64,000 bases of DNA from Marinifilum sp. D714 (GTDB lineage Bacteria; Bacteroidota; Bacteroidia; Bacteroidales; Marinifilaceae), in contig NZ_JALPNU010000018.1 of assembly GCF_030851345.1 (NCBI RefSeq), forward strand, positions 22,811 to 86,810, in the 5' to 3' direction. A program made the translations under genes and the position numbers. The notes below the pieces were generated by a model, which saw only the letters and a list, made by a program, of their open reading frames with translations, ran no database searches and had not been told where the DNA came from. Below, piece after piece: positions 26,126 through 35,586 of this stretch (within the stretch, counting starts at the first letter, position 1; every line of letters begins with the position of its first letter).

Positions 26126-27208
26126 TTATTCCTTATACTTAATGGTGCGTGCATTATCAATAAACTCTCTTTTAACTCTCCTAGGATCATTTATGATTTC
26201 ATAAAATTCATCGAAATAATTTAGTACACGCTCTTTCTCCTTGTCATTTAGGTAAGGACAGCTTGTATATATTTCATAAAGCGCTTCTTTTTTCATTCGG
26301 AACTCCCTAAAAATATATTCCAAATCCTCGGCAGTTCTTTTGTATCCACGATACAACCTTTCATGAATGGATTTGATATTCAGTTTTTGATTAGGTACAG
26401 CGTAAGGAGCATTTACCAAACTTGCCCAATCAAAATCATAAGGAACCGGTACAGGTCTGGATGTTGGAGTTCTGGCAATAAGTTTGATATTGTGAAGGGT
26501 TGGAACTCCCCAATCGGTATTGCCTACCATGTATTGAAATACGGCTAACTTGGTTACTTTACCAATAAGTGTGTGGTCTTGATGAATTTTTTTCTCATAT
26601 CTGGGAATTTTACCATTTCTGCCAGCCATATCTTCAAAATCTTCGATGAAAAAGGCATATTTTTTCAATGGACCCATTTGATTTTTACTGTCTTTGTATG
26701 TTATCTCGGCAAGGCGCACATTGAAACTTTCTGGCGAAAATAAATTGTAGGCTTTATAGATCAGGTATTCCTGAATGAGCATTTGCTGATACTTTTCGCT
26801 TTTGTTATGGCAGTGGGTAACCATTTTAAGTTTTCCTTGTCCATGGAAAAGAGAATAGCTCGATTCAGCTTTGTTAAACTTTATGCGGATTGGAGGAAAA
26901 GGGCAAATACTTCTATCCTTTCTAAAATTACCTCTGGTTTTTAATTGTACACTCATTGAAACAATTGAATCTCCCAAGTGGTAAGAAAGTCGTCCTTTAT
27001 GATATTTATTTTTTTTACCTATATCTCTTACCAAAGTTCTTAAGTCTGTAGTGATCGATAATTTTATTAAAGTATCTGATTCAAATAGATTCGGTGCTTT
27101 GAATATGCTAACACTATCTTGGTTGTTTTGAGATAGGCAAAGTGAATTTATACTACTAAAGAGCATTAGTAGAAATGAAAACACGATATAACGGATTTTC
27201 GAATTCAT
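26126..27208 (-). CDS. Secreted CotH-like kinase-fold protein
   Basis: A 360-residue exported protein (signal sequence about 1-26). Several stretches resemble the CotH family of secreted atypical kinases: a strand with KTRGNFRKDR (about 90-99), MVTHCHNKSEKYQQMLIQEYLIYKAYNLFSP (about 129-159), the FNVRLAEITY strand, YAFFIEDFEDMAGR, and the catalytic-type pair VGNTDWGVPTLHNIKLI (228-244) and PYDFDWASLVN (256-266), with Asp/Asn residues suited to metal and ATP binding. It ends a three-gene minus-strand run with a DUF4956 protein and a phosphoesterase. The family call rests on motif resemblance only. Confidence 0.6.
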   Translation of the reverse strand: MNSKIRYIVFSFLLMLFSSINSLCLSQNNQDSVSIFKAPNLFESDTLIKLSITTDLRTLVRDIGKKNKYHKGRLSYHLGDSIVSMSVQLKTRGNFRKDRSICPFPPIRIKFNKAESSYSLFHGQGKLKMVTHCHNKSEKYQQMLIQEYLIYKAYNLFSPESFNVRLAEITYKDSKNQMGPLKKYAFFIEDFEDMAGRNGKIPRYEKKIHQDHTLIGKVTKLAVFQYMVGNTDWGVPTLHNIKLIARTPTSRPVPVPYDFDWASLVNAPYAVPNQKLNIKSIHERLYRGYKRTAEDLEYIFREFRMKKEALYEIYTSCPYLNDKEKERVLNYFDEFYEIINDPRRVKREFIDNARTIKYKE

Positions 27209-27241
27209 ATATACAGTGGGTTTGTTGGTTTGAATTGCTTT

Positions 27242-27919
27242 TTATTCCATGCCTTTATCGCTTAATTCAGCATCGGTTAAGATATTATTGCCTGCCACTT
27301 CATTATAAAAAACAGTTAATCTGATGCTATTTTTAGCTAAGTCAATCTGACCAATTTTAAATTTTTTGATTATCAGACCAGTTCTTTCCTCTACATCTTT
27401 TCTTAATAAATCATGTTTATCTGGATGGATTAAATCCATTCGATTGTAAATGATGGTTCTTCGAGCCATGTGTCTGCGCATCCAAATTCTTTCCATGATA
27501 TAGGTAGTAAGCATGAATGCTACATTGGTAACTAATATTTCCCCCAAACTAACATCTCTTCTTGCTAAAGCATTGATAATAGAAATGGTAATTACCAAAA
27601 ACAGGTATGTCATTTCCCGAATTGGAATGGTATCAGTACGATAACGAATAATACCGAAGATTGCAAAAAGACCAAGAGCAAAACCAAGTTGTAAGTCTAT
27701 GTTTCCTAATAAGAAACATAGGAAAAATACCGTTGTACTTATCATGATATAAGTAAAAACGTAAGTTCTTTTTCCTGTTGTCTTAAAATATACATAGTTG
27801 ACAACAAAAATGGTTACAACCATGTTTAGTAGAAACCTTAGCAAAAGTTCAACCATGTTATTGGAAAGGATAACAGTGCTTGGTACATTTACAGTATTTA
27901 GACTATTGAGTAGTTCCAT
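27242..27919 (-). CDS. DUF4956 integral membrane protein
   Basis: A 225-residue protein with about four or five transmembrane helices in residues 20-145 (LLLRFLLNMVVTIFVVNYVYF and others), the conserved LGLFAIFGIIRYRTDTIPIREMTYLF segment and a cytoplasmic C-terminal domain. This matches DUF4956, which elsewhere neighbours CotH-like and VTC/polyphosphate polymerase genes. It lies between the CotH-like and metallophosphoesterase genes with gaps of 33 and 12 bases, so co-transcription is likely. Its molecular role is unknown. Confidence 0.85.
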   Translation of the reverse strand: MELLNSLNTVNVPSTVILSNNMVELLLRFLLNMVVTIFVVNYVYFKTTGKRTYVFTYIMISTTVFFLCFLLGNIDLQLGFALGLFAIFGIIRYRTDTIPIREMTYLFLVITISIINALARRDVSLGEILVTNVAFMLTTYIMERIWMRRHMARRTIIYNRMDLIHPDKHDLLRKDVEERTGLIIKKFKIGQIDLAKNSIRLTVFYNEVAGNNILTDAELSDKGME

Positions 27920-27931
27920 TGTTTGTAAGCT

Positions 27932-29077
27932 TTAACGTAATCTTTCTTTCTCTTTGTGTGCAAATATCCGATAATATTTTTGATTCTCAATCAGTAAGGC
28001 TTGGTCAATGAAGTTTGGATCGCCAATAGGAACATCCATGGCAATGAGTTTAAAAGAATAAAATGGATAAACTCTCGCAACCGGCGTATGACCAAATATT
28101 ATTACCATTGATTCATAAAAATCTAGTGTCTTAATTACTTCGGCAAGAGAAATTCTATCGTAACTTGGTGTTCTTGACAAATATCCTCTATACCATAAAG
28201 GACTATATGAATATAAGAATAAATCGACTAATGTAGTATCTTCAAGTTGAGTATAATTGTTTAAATGATATCGCATTTTTATATTCACATCGTCAATTTT
28301 CATTTTTTTCTCGAGAAATTTAGGCGAAATTCCTCCGTGAACAAAGAGCTGATCACCGATTCGCATCAGAGTGTTTTTAGAACGCAACCAGCTTCCGAGA
28401 ACCGTGAACTTGTCGAAAAAATGAGAGTAATGATATTTTAAATGACGTGCTGCATGCTTGTATTTTTTATTTACGTATCGGTCATCAAACAATAAGGCCA
28501 TCATTTCGTGATTGCCAATTATATAATGAACCCTTCCTCCAGCTTTTTTAGCCTGAATTTCCAACTGAAAAATTAACCAAAGACATTCGGTTACTTTATT
28601 GCCACGATCAAATACATCACCGGTGAACACTATGTGTCCATCCCCAAAAATCCAACGATTTCTATTATCTATTACCTTGTTGTAACGAAGAATACTGGTT
28701 AAAGCATCCAATTCTCCATGAACATCACCCAAAACAATTATTTTATCGGCTTTTTCAAAAATTCCTGATCTTGGTCTGATTGTTTTAGGAATGACATAGG
28801 TTAATGTATCGCCACCTGCAAAACCTTTAAATATTAAGGTGTCATTTTTGTATCGATATGATCTGGATATTTTCTTGGTTTTGTTTTTAATACTATCGTG
28901 TTGAATGTAAAAAACATCAACTCGGTTACTTGAGGTTTGTCTGATATGAGGTCCTTCAACATAGGAAGAAACCAACAGGCTATCAGGCATAGTTTCTTGT
29001 TGGGAATATCCATCCAAACTACAAGAAATCATTACAAATAGAGAAATAAAAGAAAAATATATATTGAATAATCTCAT
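27932..29077 (-). CDS. Lipoprotein calcineurin-like phosphoesterase
   Basis: A 381-residue metallophosphoesterase. The start at 29077 gives a lipoprotein-like signal MRLFNIYFSFISLFVMISC; an in-frame start three codons upstream is possible. The dimetal motifs are in order: LGDVHGELDAL, FTGDVFDRGNKVTECL, YIIGNHEMMAL, then FVHGGISP and IIFGHTPVARVYP. This motif set is that of the PPP/Ser-Thr phosphatase-like and Ap4A hydrolase-like subgroup. With an export signal the substrate is probably periplasmic. It leads the run with DUF4956 and the CotH-like gene. Confidence 0.88.
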   Translation of the reverse strand: MRLFNIYFSFISLFVMISCSLDGYSQQETMPDSLLVSSYVEGPHIRQTSSNRVDVFYIQHDSIKNKTKKISRSYRYKNDTLIFKGFAGGDTLTYVIPKTIRPRSGIFEKADKIIVLGDVHGELDALTSILRYNKVIDNRNRWIFGDGHIVFTGDVFDRGNKVTECLWLIFQLEIQAKKAGGRVHYIIGNHEMMALLFDDRYVNKKYKHAARHLKYHYSHFFDKFTVLGSWLRSKNTLMRIGDQLFVHGGISPKFLEKKMKIDDVNIKMRYHLNNYTQLEDTTLVDLFLYSYSPLWYRGYLSRTPSYDRISLAEVIKTLDFYESMVIIFGHTPVARVYPFYSFKLIAMDVPIGDPNFIDQALLIENQKYYRIFAHKEKERLR

Positions 29078-29180
29078 TAAAATCAAACTAATTTAGAGTA
29101 GTTAAAGATAAGATTATTTTTTATTCTGAAAATTTGCTGCAAATTAATTGTTAGTTTCTTATAGTGTGAGAAAGAACTAT

Positions 29181-29188
29181 TAGTTTTG
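29181..29188 (+). promoter_or_regulatory. Candidate -7 element for the DUF4268 gene
   Basis: TAGTTTTG lies 19 bases before the start codon at 29208 and fits TAnnTTTG; the -33 region is weak. Confidence 0.45.
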
Positions 29189-29207
29189 CAGTAAAATAGA
29201 TTTTTGA

Positions 29208-29657
29208 ATGTACACGAAAGAGGAAAAGAGAGAGTTTAGGATTCAGTTTTGGGATGGTTTCAAACGATATTCGAAGAAGAAAGGTCGAAAAATGACTTCC
29301 TGGGTTTTGAAAGGAACACAAATAAAGGAAGCACAATTAAAATTTGATTTAAATGAAGATGGAGCATTTGTAATGCTGCAAATTGATAGCAAGTCAGATG
29401 GTAAGCGTTATTCTGTGTTTGATAAATTTATGAAGTACCGCCCAGTTGTGGAAGATACTTGTGGTGATGATCTGGTTTGGGATAAGAATTACTTTATTAA
29501 AGGCTTTAAAGAGGTAAGTGTTGTCTATTTTCAGTTGAAAGAAGCTTCGGTTTATAAAAAGGAGAACTGGGAGGAGTATTATCAATTTTTATTTCAGAAA
29601 ATGAGTTTATTGGAGGAATCCTTCCTTGATATTAAAGAAGTGGTCCAGAATGATTAA
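29208..29657 (+). CDS. DUF4268-type protein
   Basis: A 149-residue soluble protein. The opening YTKEEKREFRIQFWDGFKRYSKKKG, then LKGTQIKEAQLKFDLNEDGAFVMLQID, resembles DUF4268, a small domain widespread in Bacteroidota and sometimes linked to nuclease-like folds. No catalytic motif is obvious. It stands alone between the phosphoesterase run and the tRNA genes. Confidence 0.75.
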   Translation: MYTKEEKREFRIQFWDGFKRYSKKKGRKMTSWVLKGTQIKEAQLKFDLNEDGAFVMLQIDSKSDGKRYSVFDKFMKYRPVVEDTCGDDLVWDKNYFIKGFKEVSVVYFQLKEASVYKKENWEEYYQFLFQKMSLLEESFLDIKEVVQND

Positions 29658-29750
29658 TTTTTTTTCAATACAGATTGGTCTGATTAACAGGTATAAAAGC
29701 TTTTGTAAGCCTTGTTTTTATTGGAATTATTAAAAAAATATCACTAAAAT

Positions 29751-29781
29751 TTTGTTTTGGAATAAAAGGCTCTTATCTTTG
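29751..29781 (+). promoter_or_regulatory. Promoter of the tandem initiator tRNAs
   Basis: TTTG (29751-29754), a 19-base spacer and TATCTTTG (29774-29781) match the Bacteroidota promoter exactly. It sits about 37 bases before the first tRNA. Confidence 0.78.
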
Positions 29782-29818
29782 CAACCGCAAAACGAAAGAG
29801 ATAAGTCTTAAGATATAT

Positions 29819-29891
<73 letters not shown>

Positions 29892-29900
29892 CTAAGGTTG

Positions 29901-29928
29901 AGCTTTGATTTAGTCAAAGCTTATTTTT
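29901..29928 (+). terminator. Hairpin/terminator after the first initiator tRNA
   Basis: An 8-bp stem AGCTTTGA / TCAAAGCT with a 5-base loop followed by TATTTTTT. It could end or attenuate transcription before the second copy. Confidence 0.65.
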
Positions 29929-29974
29929 TCGCCGAAAGGCAAGTGATTAAGACAGATAATTTCTAAAAATATAT

Positions 29975-30047
<73 letters not shown>

Positions 30048-30055
30048 CTAAGTTT

Positions 30056-30087
30056 AAGGCTTTGGATTATTCCAAAGCCTTTTTTTA
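30056..30087 (+). terminator. Terminator after the second initiator tRNA
   Basis: An 11-bp perfect stem (AAGGCTTTGGA / TCCAAAGCCTT) with loop TTAT followed by a T-run. Confidence 0.85.
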
Positions 30088-30129
30088 TTCCTTCTGATTT
30101 AAAAAACATACAATTTCGTTGATTTCTGT

Positions 30130-30137
30130 TACCTTTG
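30130..30137 (+). promoter_or_regulatory. Promoter -7 element of the M23 peptidase / dxr region
   Basis: TACCTTTG fits TAnnTTTG and would start transcription near 30144. This lies beyond the in-frame codon at 30135 and so favours translation from 30168. Confidence 0.6.
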
Positions 30138-30167
30138 CGTAAATCTTTTCAGATACTATCAGTAAGT

Positions 30168-31040
30168 ATGAGTAGTTTAAATGAGAAAAAGCCTTTAATT
30201 AAAAAATTAAAGAATAAATACAGACTAACAATATCCAACGAAGCCACGTTTGATGAAGTATTGTCTATTCGACTATCACGATTAAATGTATTTACCGTAA
30301 CAGGCTTGTTTTCGGTTCTATTAATAGTATTAGTAACCTTATTGATTGCTTTTACACCTTTACGAGAGTACATTCCAGGCTATCCTGATGGAGAAATGCG
30401 AAGAAATATTGAGAATAATGACATTTTGGTGGATTCATTGATTCTGGAATTGGAGAAACGAGATCGTTTTTTTCAAGGCGTTCGAAACATAGTGGAAGGA
30501 AATGATTTTGATAATGTGGTTCAAAGTGCTTCCGATTCCATTGTCGATCCAAAGTATAAGAATTTGAGTTTTACAAGAACAGAATCTGATTCTCTATTCC
30601 GTCTTGACCATGAGGAGGATGAAAAATACAACTTAACTCTTGAAGATGCTCCAAAATCAAGGGGATTGTCAAATACACATTTCTTTTCACCTATAAAGGG
30701 AATGATTTCAAATCATTTTGATAGTAAATCGCAACATTATGGAACTGATATTGTAGGAGGTGTAAATGAACGTATATCTTCCGTTTTAGATGGAACTGTT
30801 ATTTTTTCGGAGTGGACTTTGAATACAGGATATGTTATTCAGATTCAACATTCAAATAACTTACTATCCGTGTATAAGCACAATTCCGAGCTATTAAAAA
30901 AAGCAGGAGAGCATGTTAAAGCTGGAGAGGCAATTGCGCTGTTGGGAAATTCTGGAGAGTTAACTTCTGGTCCGCATTTGCATTTCGAATTGTGGCATAA
31001 CGGACAACCTTTAAATCCCGAAGACTATATAAAATTTTAA
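30168..31040 (+). CDS. M23-family (LytM) metalloendopeptidase
   Basis: A 290-residue inner-membrane-anchored peptidoglycan endopeptidase. A cytoplasmic N terminus is followed by one transmembrane helix (about 44-66), a helical linker, and a C-terminal M23 domain with the zinc ligands in SQHYGTDIVGG and GPHLHFELW. The start at 30168 (MSSLNEKK) is chosen because a promoter -7 element overlaps the earlier in-frame codon. dxr follows 20 bases later, so co-transcription is likely. Cross-link cleavage during cell wall growth is the usual role. Confidence 0.9.
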   Translation: MSSLNEKKPLIKKLKNKYRLTISNEATFDEVLSIRLSRLNVFTVTGLFSVLLIVLVTLLIAFTPLREYIPGYPDGEMRRNIENNDILVDSLILELEKRDRFFQGVRNIVEGNDFDNVVQSASDSIVDPKYKNLSFTRTESDSLFRLDHEEDEKYNLTLEDAPKSRGLSNTHFFSPIKGMISNHFDSKSQHYGTDIVGGVNERISSVLDGTVIFSEWTLNTGYVIQIQHSNNLLSVYKHNSELLKKAGEHVKAGEAIALLGNSGELTSGPHLHFELWHNGQPLNPEDYIKF

Positions 31041-31060
31041 AAACAAAACTCTAATTATTA

Positions 31061-32209
31061 ATGAGTAAGCATATTGCTATTCTGGGATCGACGGGTTCCA
31101 TTGGAACCCAAACATTGGAAGTGGTAGAAGCAAATCCCGAAGAATTTGTCGTAGATGTTTTAACTGCAAACAATCAAGTAGAATTACTAATAGAGCAAGC
31201 AAAGAAATTTAAGCCTGATGTTGTTGTTATAGCCAAAGAAGAGAAATACCCTCAGCTTGTTGAAGCTTTAAAAGATGAACCAATAAAGGTTTATGCTGGT
31301 CATGAAGCTATTGCTCAGGTAGTTCAAATGGGTGCTATTGATGTGGTAGTTACTGCAATGGTTGGATACTCGGGATTATTACCTACAATAAATGCCATTA
31401 AAGCCAGAAAAAATATTGCCTTGGCAAACAAGGAAACATTGGTGGTTGCTGGTGATATCATACAGAGATTAGCATTGGAATATGGTGTGAGTATTTACCC
31501 TGTTGATTCGGAACATTCGGCAATTTTTCAATGTTTGCTAGGAGAATTCGATAATCCGATTGAGAAAATTTATCTGACTGCTTCGGGAGGTCCGTTTAGA
31601 GGAAAGGATAAAAAATTCCTTGAAAATGTTACGGCCAAGCAAGCTTTAAAGCATCCGAATTGGGATATGGGAGCTAAAATTACAATCGATTCGGCAAGTA
31701 TGATGAACAAAGGTTTTGAAGCAATTGAGGCGAAATGGTTGTTTGATCTTCGTCCTGATCAGGTGGATGTGATAGTACATCATCAATCAATTGTTCATTC
31801 CATTGTGCAGTTTCAGGATGGATCGATGAAAGCACAAATGGGATTACCTGATATGAAATTGCCAATTCAATTTGCACTTACTTATCCAAAGAGATTGAAA
31901 ACTGATTTTCCACGTTTTAATTTTTTAGATTATCCAGAATTGAATTTTGCTCCTGCCGATACAGAGAATTTTAGAAACCTGGCTCTTGCATACGAAGCCA
32001 TGAATAAAGGAGGCAATTTGCCTTGTATAATTAATGCTGCCAATGAAGTTGTGGTAGACGCTTTTCTTAAAAATCAAGTTGGTTTCTTACAAATGAGCGA
32101 AATCATCGAAGAAGTAATGAATAAAACAAGTTTTATTCAGAAACCAAGCTACGAAGACTATGTTTTATCTGACTCAGAAGCGAGAAGATTAACAGAGACC
32201 ATGTTGTAA
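31061..32209 (+). CDS. dxr: 1-deoxy-D-xylulose 5-phosphate reductoisomerase
   Basis: This 382-residue enzyme makes 2-C-methyl-erythritol 4-phosphate with NADPH, the committed step of the MEP isoprenoid pathway. GSTGSIGTQTLEVV is the NADPH loop; LANKETLVVAG, PVDSEHSAIFQCL, ASGGPFRG and HPNWDMGAKITIDSASMMNKGFE are the substrate, metal and flexible-loop motifs, all intact. It lies upstream of rseP, a common pairing. Its presence is notable beside the mevalonate genes at the left end of the window. Confidence 0.97.
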   Translation: MSKHIAILGSTGSIGTQTLEVVEANPEEFVVDVLTANNQVELLIEQAKKFKPDVVVIAKEEKYPQLVEALKDEPIKVYAGHEAIAQVVQMGAIDVVVTAMVGYSGLLPTINAIKARKNIALANKETLVVAGDIIQRLALEYGVSIYPVDSEHSAIFQCLLGEFDNPIEKIYLTASGGPFRGKDKKFLENVTAKQALKHPNWDMGAKITIDSASMMNKGFEAIEAKWLFDLRPDQVDVIVHHQSIVHSIVQFQDGSMKAQMGLPDMKLPIQFALTYPKRLKTDFPRFNFLDYPELNFAPADTENFRNLALAYEAMNKGGNLPCIINAANEVVVDAFLKNQVGFLQMSEIIEEVMNKTSFIQKPSYEDYVLSDSEARRLTETML

Positions 32210-32340
32210 AAAATAATTATCTTAGGCAACCTTTTGAAATTAACAATTAGTAATTAATAATTAGCAAGTAGAAAAATTTCGTATAGTGCAGTGTGAATGA
32301 TTCACTCTTGATTTCTTGCTTGTTACAAATAAATATTTGA

Positions 32341-33693
32341 ATGGATGTATTGGTTAAAATAGGACAGTTTTTATTGAGTTTGTCTATTCTTGTGGTTTTG
32401 CATGAGTTAGGACACTTTGTATTTGCAAAATTGTTCAAAACAAGGGTTGAGAAATTTTATATGTTCTTTAATCCTGGATTTTCCCTTTTTAAATTTAAAA
32501 AAGGAGAGACAGAATATGGAATTGGCTGGATTCCTCTAGGAGGATATGTGAAAATATCAGGGATGATCGATGAATCGATGGATAAGGATCAAATGGCATT
32601 GCCTCCAAAACCATATGAATTTAGATCAAAGCCAGCATGGCAGCGTTTGTTGATCATGATTGGAGGAGTATTGGTAAACTTCGTCTTGGCGTTTATAATA
32701 TATACAGCTGTATTGTTTGCTTGGGGAGAACAGTATTTGCCTGCTGAAAATGCAAAGTATGGTATTGTTTGTGATTCTTTGTCGGAAAGTATAGGCTTGA
32801 AGGATGGTGACATTATTGTTGCTCTGGATAATCAAAAAGTAGAGAGGTTCTCTCAAATTATGCCAGAAATTATTCTTAATCGTCCTTCATCAATTCAAGT
32901 AATTCGTGATGAAGCAACTGTGGATGTTTCAATTCCAACAACATATATTCCAGCATTAATTGAACGAAGCAGTAAAAAGTTTGGTGTTGATCCAACCATT
33001 AGTCTTCGTTATCCATTTCACCCAATGAAAGTTGGAAAAGTTGCTAAAGATTCACCAGCTAAATTGGCAGGATTGCAAAAAGATGATGAGATTGTAAGTG
33101 TAAATGGAGTGAATTTTAACTACTTCGATGAGTATAAAGAATATTTAGCTACTCAGGCAGGCAAAGAGATTAATGTTTTAATTTCGAGAAACAATCAGGA
33201 ATTAAATTTAAAATTGACTACTACCGATAAAGGTTTAATAGGTTTTCAGCCTTTATTAGATCTTAGCGAATTTAAATACGAGGCGGTAGAGTATACTTTT
33301 GCTCAAGCTATTCCTGCTGGTATTGGAAAAGGATTTAAAAAACTAAATGAGTACCTGAAACAATTTGGTTTAATCTTCGATAAAGATATCAAGGGATACA
33401 AGTCAATTGGAGGATTTGGTACCATTGGAAGCATTTTTCCTTCGGTTTGGGATTGGCATGCATTCTGGGAGTTAACTGCATTTCTTTCTATTATCTTGGC
33501 TATTATGAACATTCTCCCAATTCCTGCTTTGGATGGAGGTCATGTGTTATTCTTGATGTATGAAATAATTACAGGAAGAAAACCAGGTGATAAGTTTATG
33601 GAGTATGCTCAGGTTACAGGAATGGTTTTACTTTTTGGATTGCTTATTTTTGCAAATGCCAATGATGTGGTGAAATGGGTATCCAATTGGTAA
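32341..33693 (+). CDS. rseP: RIP metalloprotease RseP (site-2 protease, M50B)
   Basis: A 450-residue intramembrane zinc protease that cleaves anti-sigma factors and signal-peptide remnants. The first helix holds VVLHELGHFVFAK (HExxH), the last ones NILPIPALDGGHV (third ligand Asp). Two PDZ-like domains lie between them (about 130-205 and 220-295). An ECF sigma factor with a membrane partner is encoded at 49928-51047, a conceivable client. The 131-base gap after dxr is AT-rich without clear signals. Confidence 0.95.
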   Translation: MDVLVKIGQFLLSLSILVVLHELGHFVFAKLFKTRVEKFYMFFNPGFSLFKFKKGETEYGIGWIPLGGYVKISGMIDESMDKDQMALPPKPYEFRSKPAWQRLLIMIGGVLVNFVLAFIIYTAVLFAWGEQYLPAENAKYGIVCDSLSESIGLKDGDIIVALDNQKVERFSQIMPEIILNRPSSIQVIRDEATVDVSIPTTYIPALIERSSKKFGVDPTISLRYPFHPMKVGKVAKDSPAKLAGLQKDDEIVSVNGVNFNYFDEYKEYLATQAGKEINVLISRNNQELNLKLTTTDKGLIGFQPLLDLSEFKYEAVEYTFAQAIPAGIGKGFKKLNEYLKQFGLIFDKDIKGYKSIGGFGTIGSIFPSVWDWHAFWELTAFLSIILAIMNILPIPALDGGHVLFLMYEIITGRKPGDKFMEYAQVTGMVLLFGLLIFANANDVVKWVSNW

Positions 33694-33746
33694 TTATTAC
33701 ATTAAAAATACTATATTAGCACTGTAAATACTAAAACTCAACTGAT

Positions 33747-33947
33747 ATGAATCTTTTTGTAATAGCGGGAATGATTGGTCCTTGGCAAATTGTAATAATT
33801 GTATTTGTAATCTTACTTCTTTTTGGAGGCAAAAAAATACCAGAATTAATGAAGGGACTTGGTCAAGGAATGAAAGAGTTTAAAAAGGCTACAGATCAAG
33901 ACCAGGATAAGGACAATAACAAAGATAAAGAGTCTTTAGAAAAATAG
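33747..33947 (+). CDS. tatA: Sec-independent translocase protein TatA/E family
   Basis: A 66-residue protein with one N-terminal helix ([24 protein letters not shown]), the [21 protein letters not shown] amphipathic helix typical of TatA, and a short acidic tail. It forms the pore-like component of twin-arginine export. tatC is not in the window. An intrinsic terminator follows. Confidence 0.93.
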   Translation: MNLFVIAGMIGPWQIVIIVFVILLLFGGKKIPELMKGLGQGMKEFKKATDQDQDKDNNKDKESLEK

Positions 33948-33952
33948 ATGAG

Positions 33953-33979
33953 AGGCAGGTAATTTACCTGCCTTTTTTA
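33953..33979 (+). terminator. Terminator after tatA
   Basis: A 9-bp stem AGGCAGGTA / TACCTGCCT with a 3-base loop and a T-run, directly after the tatA stop. Confidence 0.85.
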
Positions 33980-34112
33980 ATGTCTAAATTTCTGAAAACA
34001 AAACCAACTAAAAAATTAGTTTAAAACTTATAAAATCATTTGGATGCTAGTTGTAAATTAATTATTTTCAATTCGAATTTAAAAATGCCTAAACCTTAAA
34101 CTGCCCACTTGA

Positions 34113-35558
34113 ATGAAGAATTTCATACTTGTTTTGTTAATGTCTCTTATAAGTTCTGCAGTCTCTGCTCAGTCTTTATTTAGTATTTTGCAAAAAGAGA
34201 AACCAGAAAGTACACAAGAAGTTAACCAAAGACTGATGTATTTTACGGATGAGATATTAAAAGAGGCACTTCCGGAGAATGAAATTTTAGATGCGAACTA
34301 TATTCCTGTTTTTTCAGATGAGATATACAAAGAAAGAATGAAACGTTTAAATGATCTAACACCAATACAGTTGGATTATAAACCTGTTGTGCGCCGATTT
34401 ATTGAGGCATATGCAGTTCGTCATCGCGAAAAAACCGGAAAAATAATTGAGCGTTCGGAATTATACTTCCCAATATTTGAAGAGTATTTAGACAAATATG
34501 ATTTACCATTGGAGCTAAAATACCTGTCGGTTATTGAATCGGCTTTGGATCCAAAAGCAAGATCTAGATCAGGAGCAATGGGCCTATGGCAGTTTATGTA
34601 TAACTCATGCAAAATGTTCGATTTAAAGGTTACTTCCTATGTTGATGAGAGAATGGATCCTGAGAAGTCGACCGAAGCAGCTTGCAAGTATTTACAGTAT
34701 TTGCATCGTATTTTTGGGGATTGGCAATTGGCAATTGCTGCTTATAATGGAGGGCCTGGTGTTGTACGAGAAGCAATTCAGCGTTCTGGAGGTAAAACTG
34801 ATTTTTGGGAAATATCACCATATTTGCCACAGCAAACCAGAAACTATGTGCCCATTTTTATAGCTGCAAATTATATTTTGAATTATAGCAGAGAACACAA
34901 TATAGTGGCTGCGCCTAATCAATATCCTTATTTTAGGGTATCACCGGTGAATGTGAAGAAAAGTGTCTTGTTTAAACATATTGCAACAGTAATTGATGTT
35001 CCAATAGAAGAAATTAAAAAATTAAACCCGGTCTACAAGCGAGGTATAATTCCTGCAGGAGAATTGCCTGCACAATTGATTCTTCCTGTTGAAAAAATTG
35101 GTTTGTTTATCGACAATGAAGAAGAAATTTATGCGATGAAAGAGGAGCCTAAAAAGTACCTTGAATTGCAAAAGGAACTTTCTTCTACCAAAGGGAAATA
35201 TATGATTTATCATCTTGTTAAAGCTGGAGAGTACTTTCATAAGATAGCTATGAATTATTCTTGTACTACACACAATATTATGGAGTGGAATAACATGAAT
35301 AATCATGATATTTACATTGGTCAACGATTAAAAATTTGGGTAAAACCATCGGAGCAGATTTCTCAGAAGCCTAAAAGAGATCCGATGTTAAAAAAGAGTA
35401 AATTTTTACTTTATGAGGTACAAGAAGGAGACAGTTTGCAATCAATTGCCAATAGGTTTGAAGTAGAGTCTGTCAAAGATTTGGTTAAGGTAAATAACAT
35501 GAGTCAATCTAATGCAGTTGAGCCAGGTATGGTATTAAAAATAGTTCAATACGAATAA
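34113..35558 (+). CDS. Membrane-bound lytic transglycosylase with LysM repeats (MltD-like)
   Basis: A 481-residue exported muramidase (signal MKNFILVLLMSLISSAVSA). The SLT domain (about 115-270) has the catalytic Glu in YLSVIESALDPKARS, followed by SGAMGLWQFM and IAAYNGGPGVV. Two LysM peptidoglycan-binding repeats follow: YHLVKAGEYFHKIAMNYSCT and YEVQEGDSLQSIANRFEV. It cleaves glycan strands in the periplasm. The DUF4837 lipoprotein gene follows after 28 bases. Confidence 0.92.
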   Translation: MKNFILVLLMSLISSAVSAQSLFSILQKEKPESTQEVNQRLMYFTDEILKEALPENEILDANYIPVFSDEIYKERMKRLNDLTPIQLDYKPVVRRFIEAYAVRHREKTGKIIERSELYFPIFEEYLDKYDLPLELKYLSVIESALDPKARSRSGAMGLWQFMYNSCKMFDLKVTSYVDERMDPEKSTEAACKYLQYLHRIFGDWQLAIAAYNGGPGVVREAIQRSGGKTDFWEISPYLPQQTRNYVPIFIAANYILNYSREHNIVAAPNQYPYFRVSPVNVKKSVLFKHIATVIDVPIEEIKKLNPVYKRGIIPAGELPAQLILPVEKIGLFIDNEEEIYAMKEEPKKYLELQKELSSTKGKYMIYHLVKAGEYFHKIAMNYSCTTHNIMEWNNMNNHDIYIGQRLKIWVKPSEQISQKPKRDPMLKKSKFLLYEVQEGDSLQSIANRFEVESVKDLVKVNNMSQSNAVEPGMVLKIVQYE

Positions 35559-35586
35559 TAAGTGAATTCCTAATAAACATCTAATT

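Noticed and set aside
29901..29974. A third tRNA or small RNA between the two initiator tRNAs
   Set aside because: Only a terminator-like hairpin is present; no second cloverleaf can be folded there.
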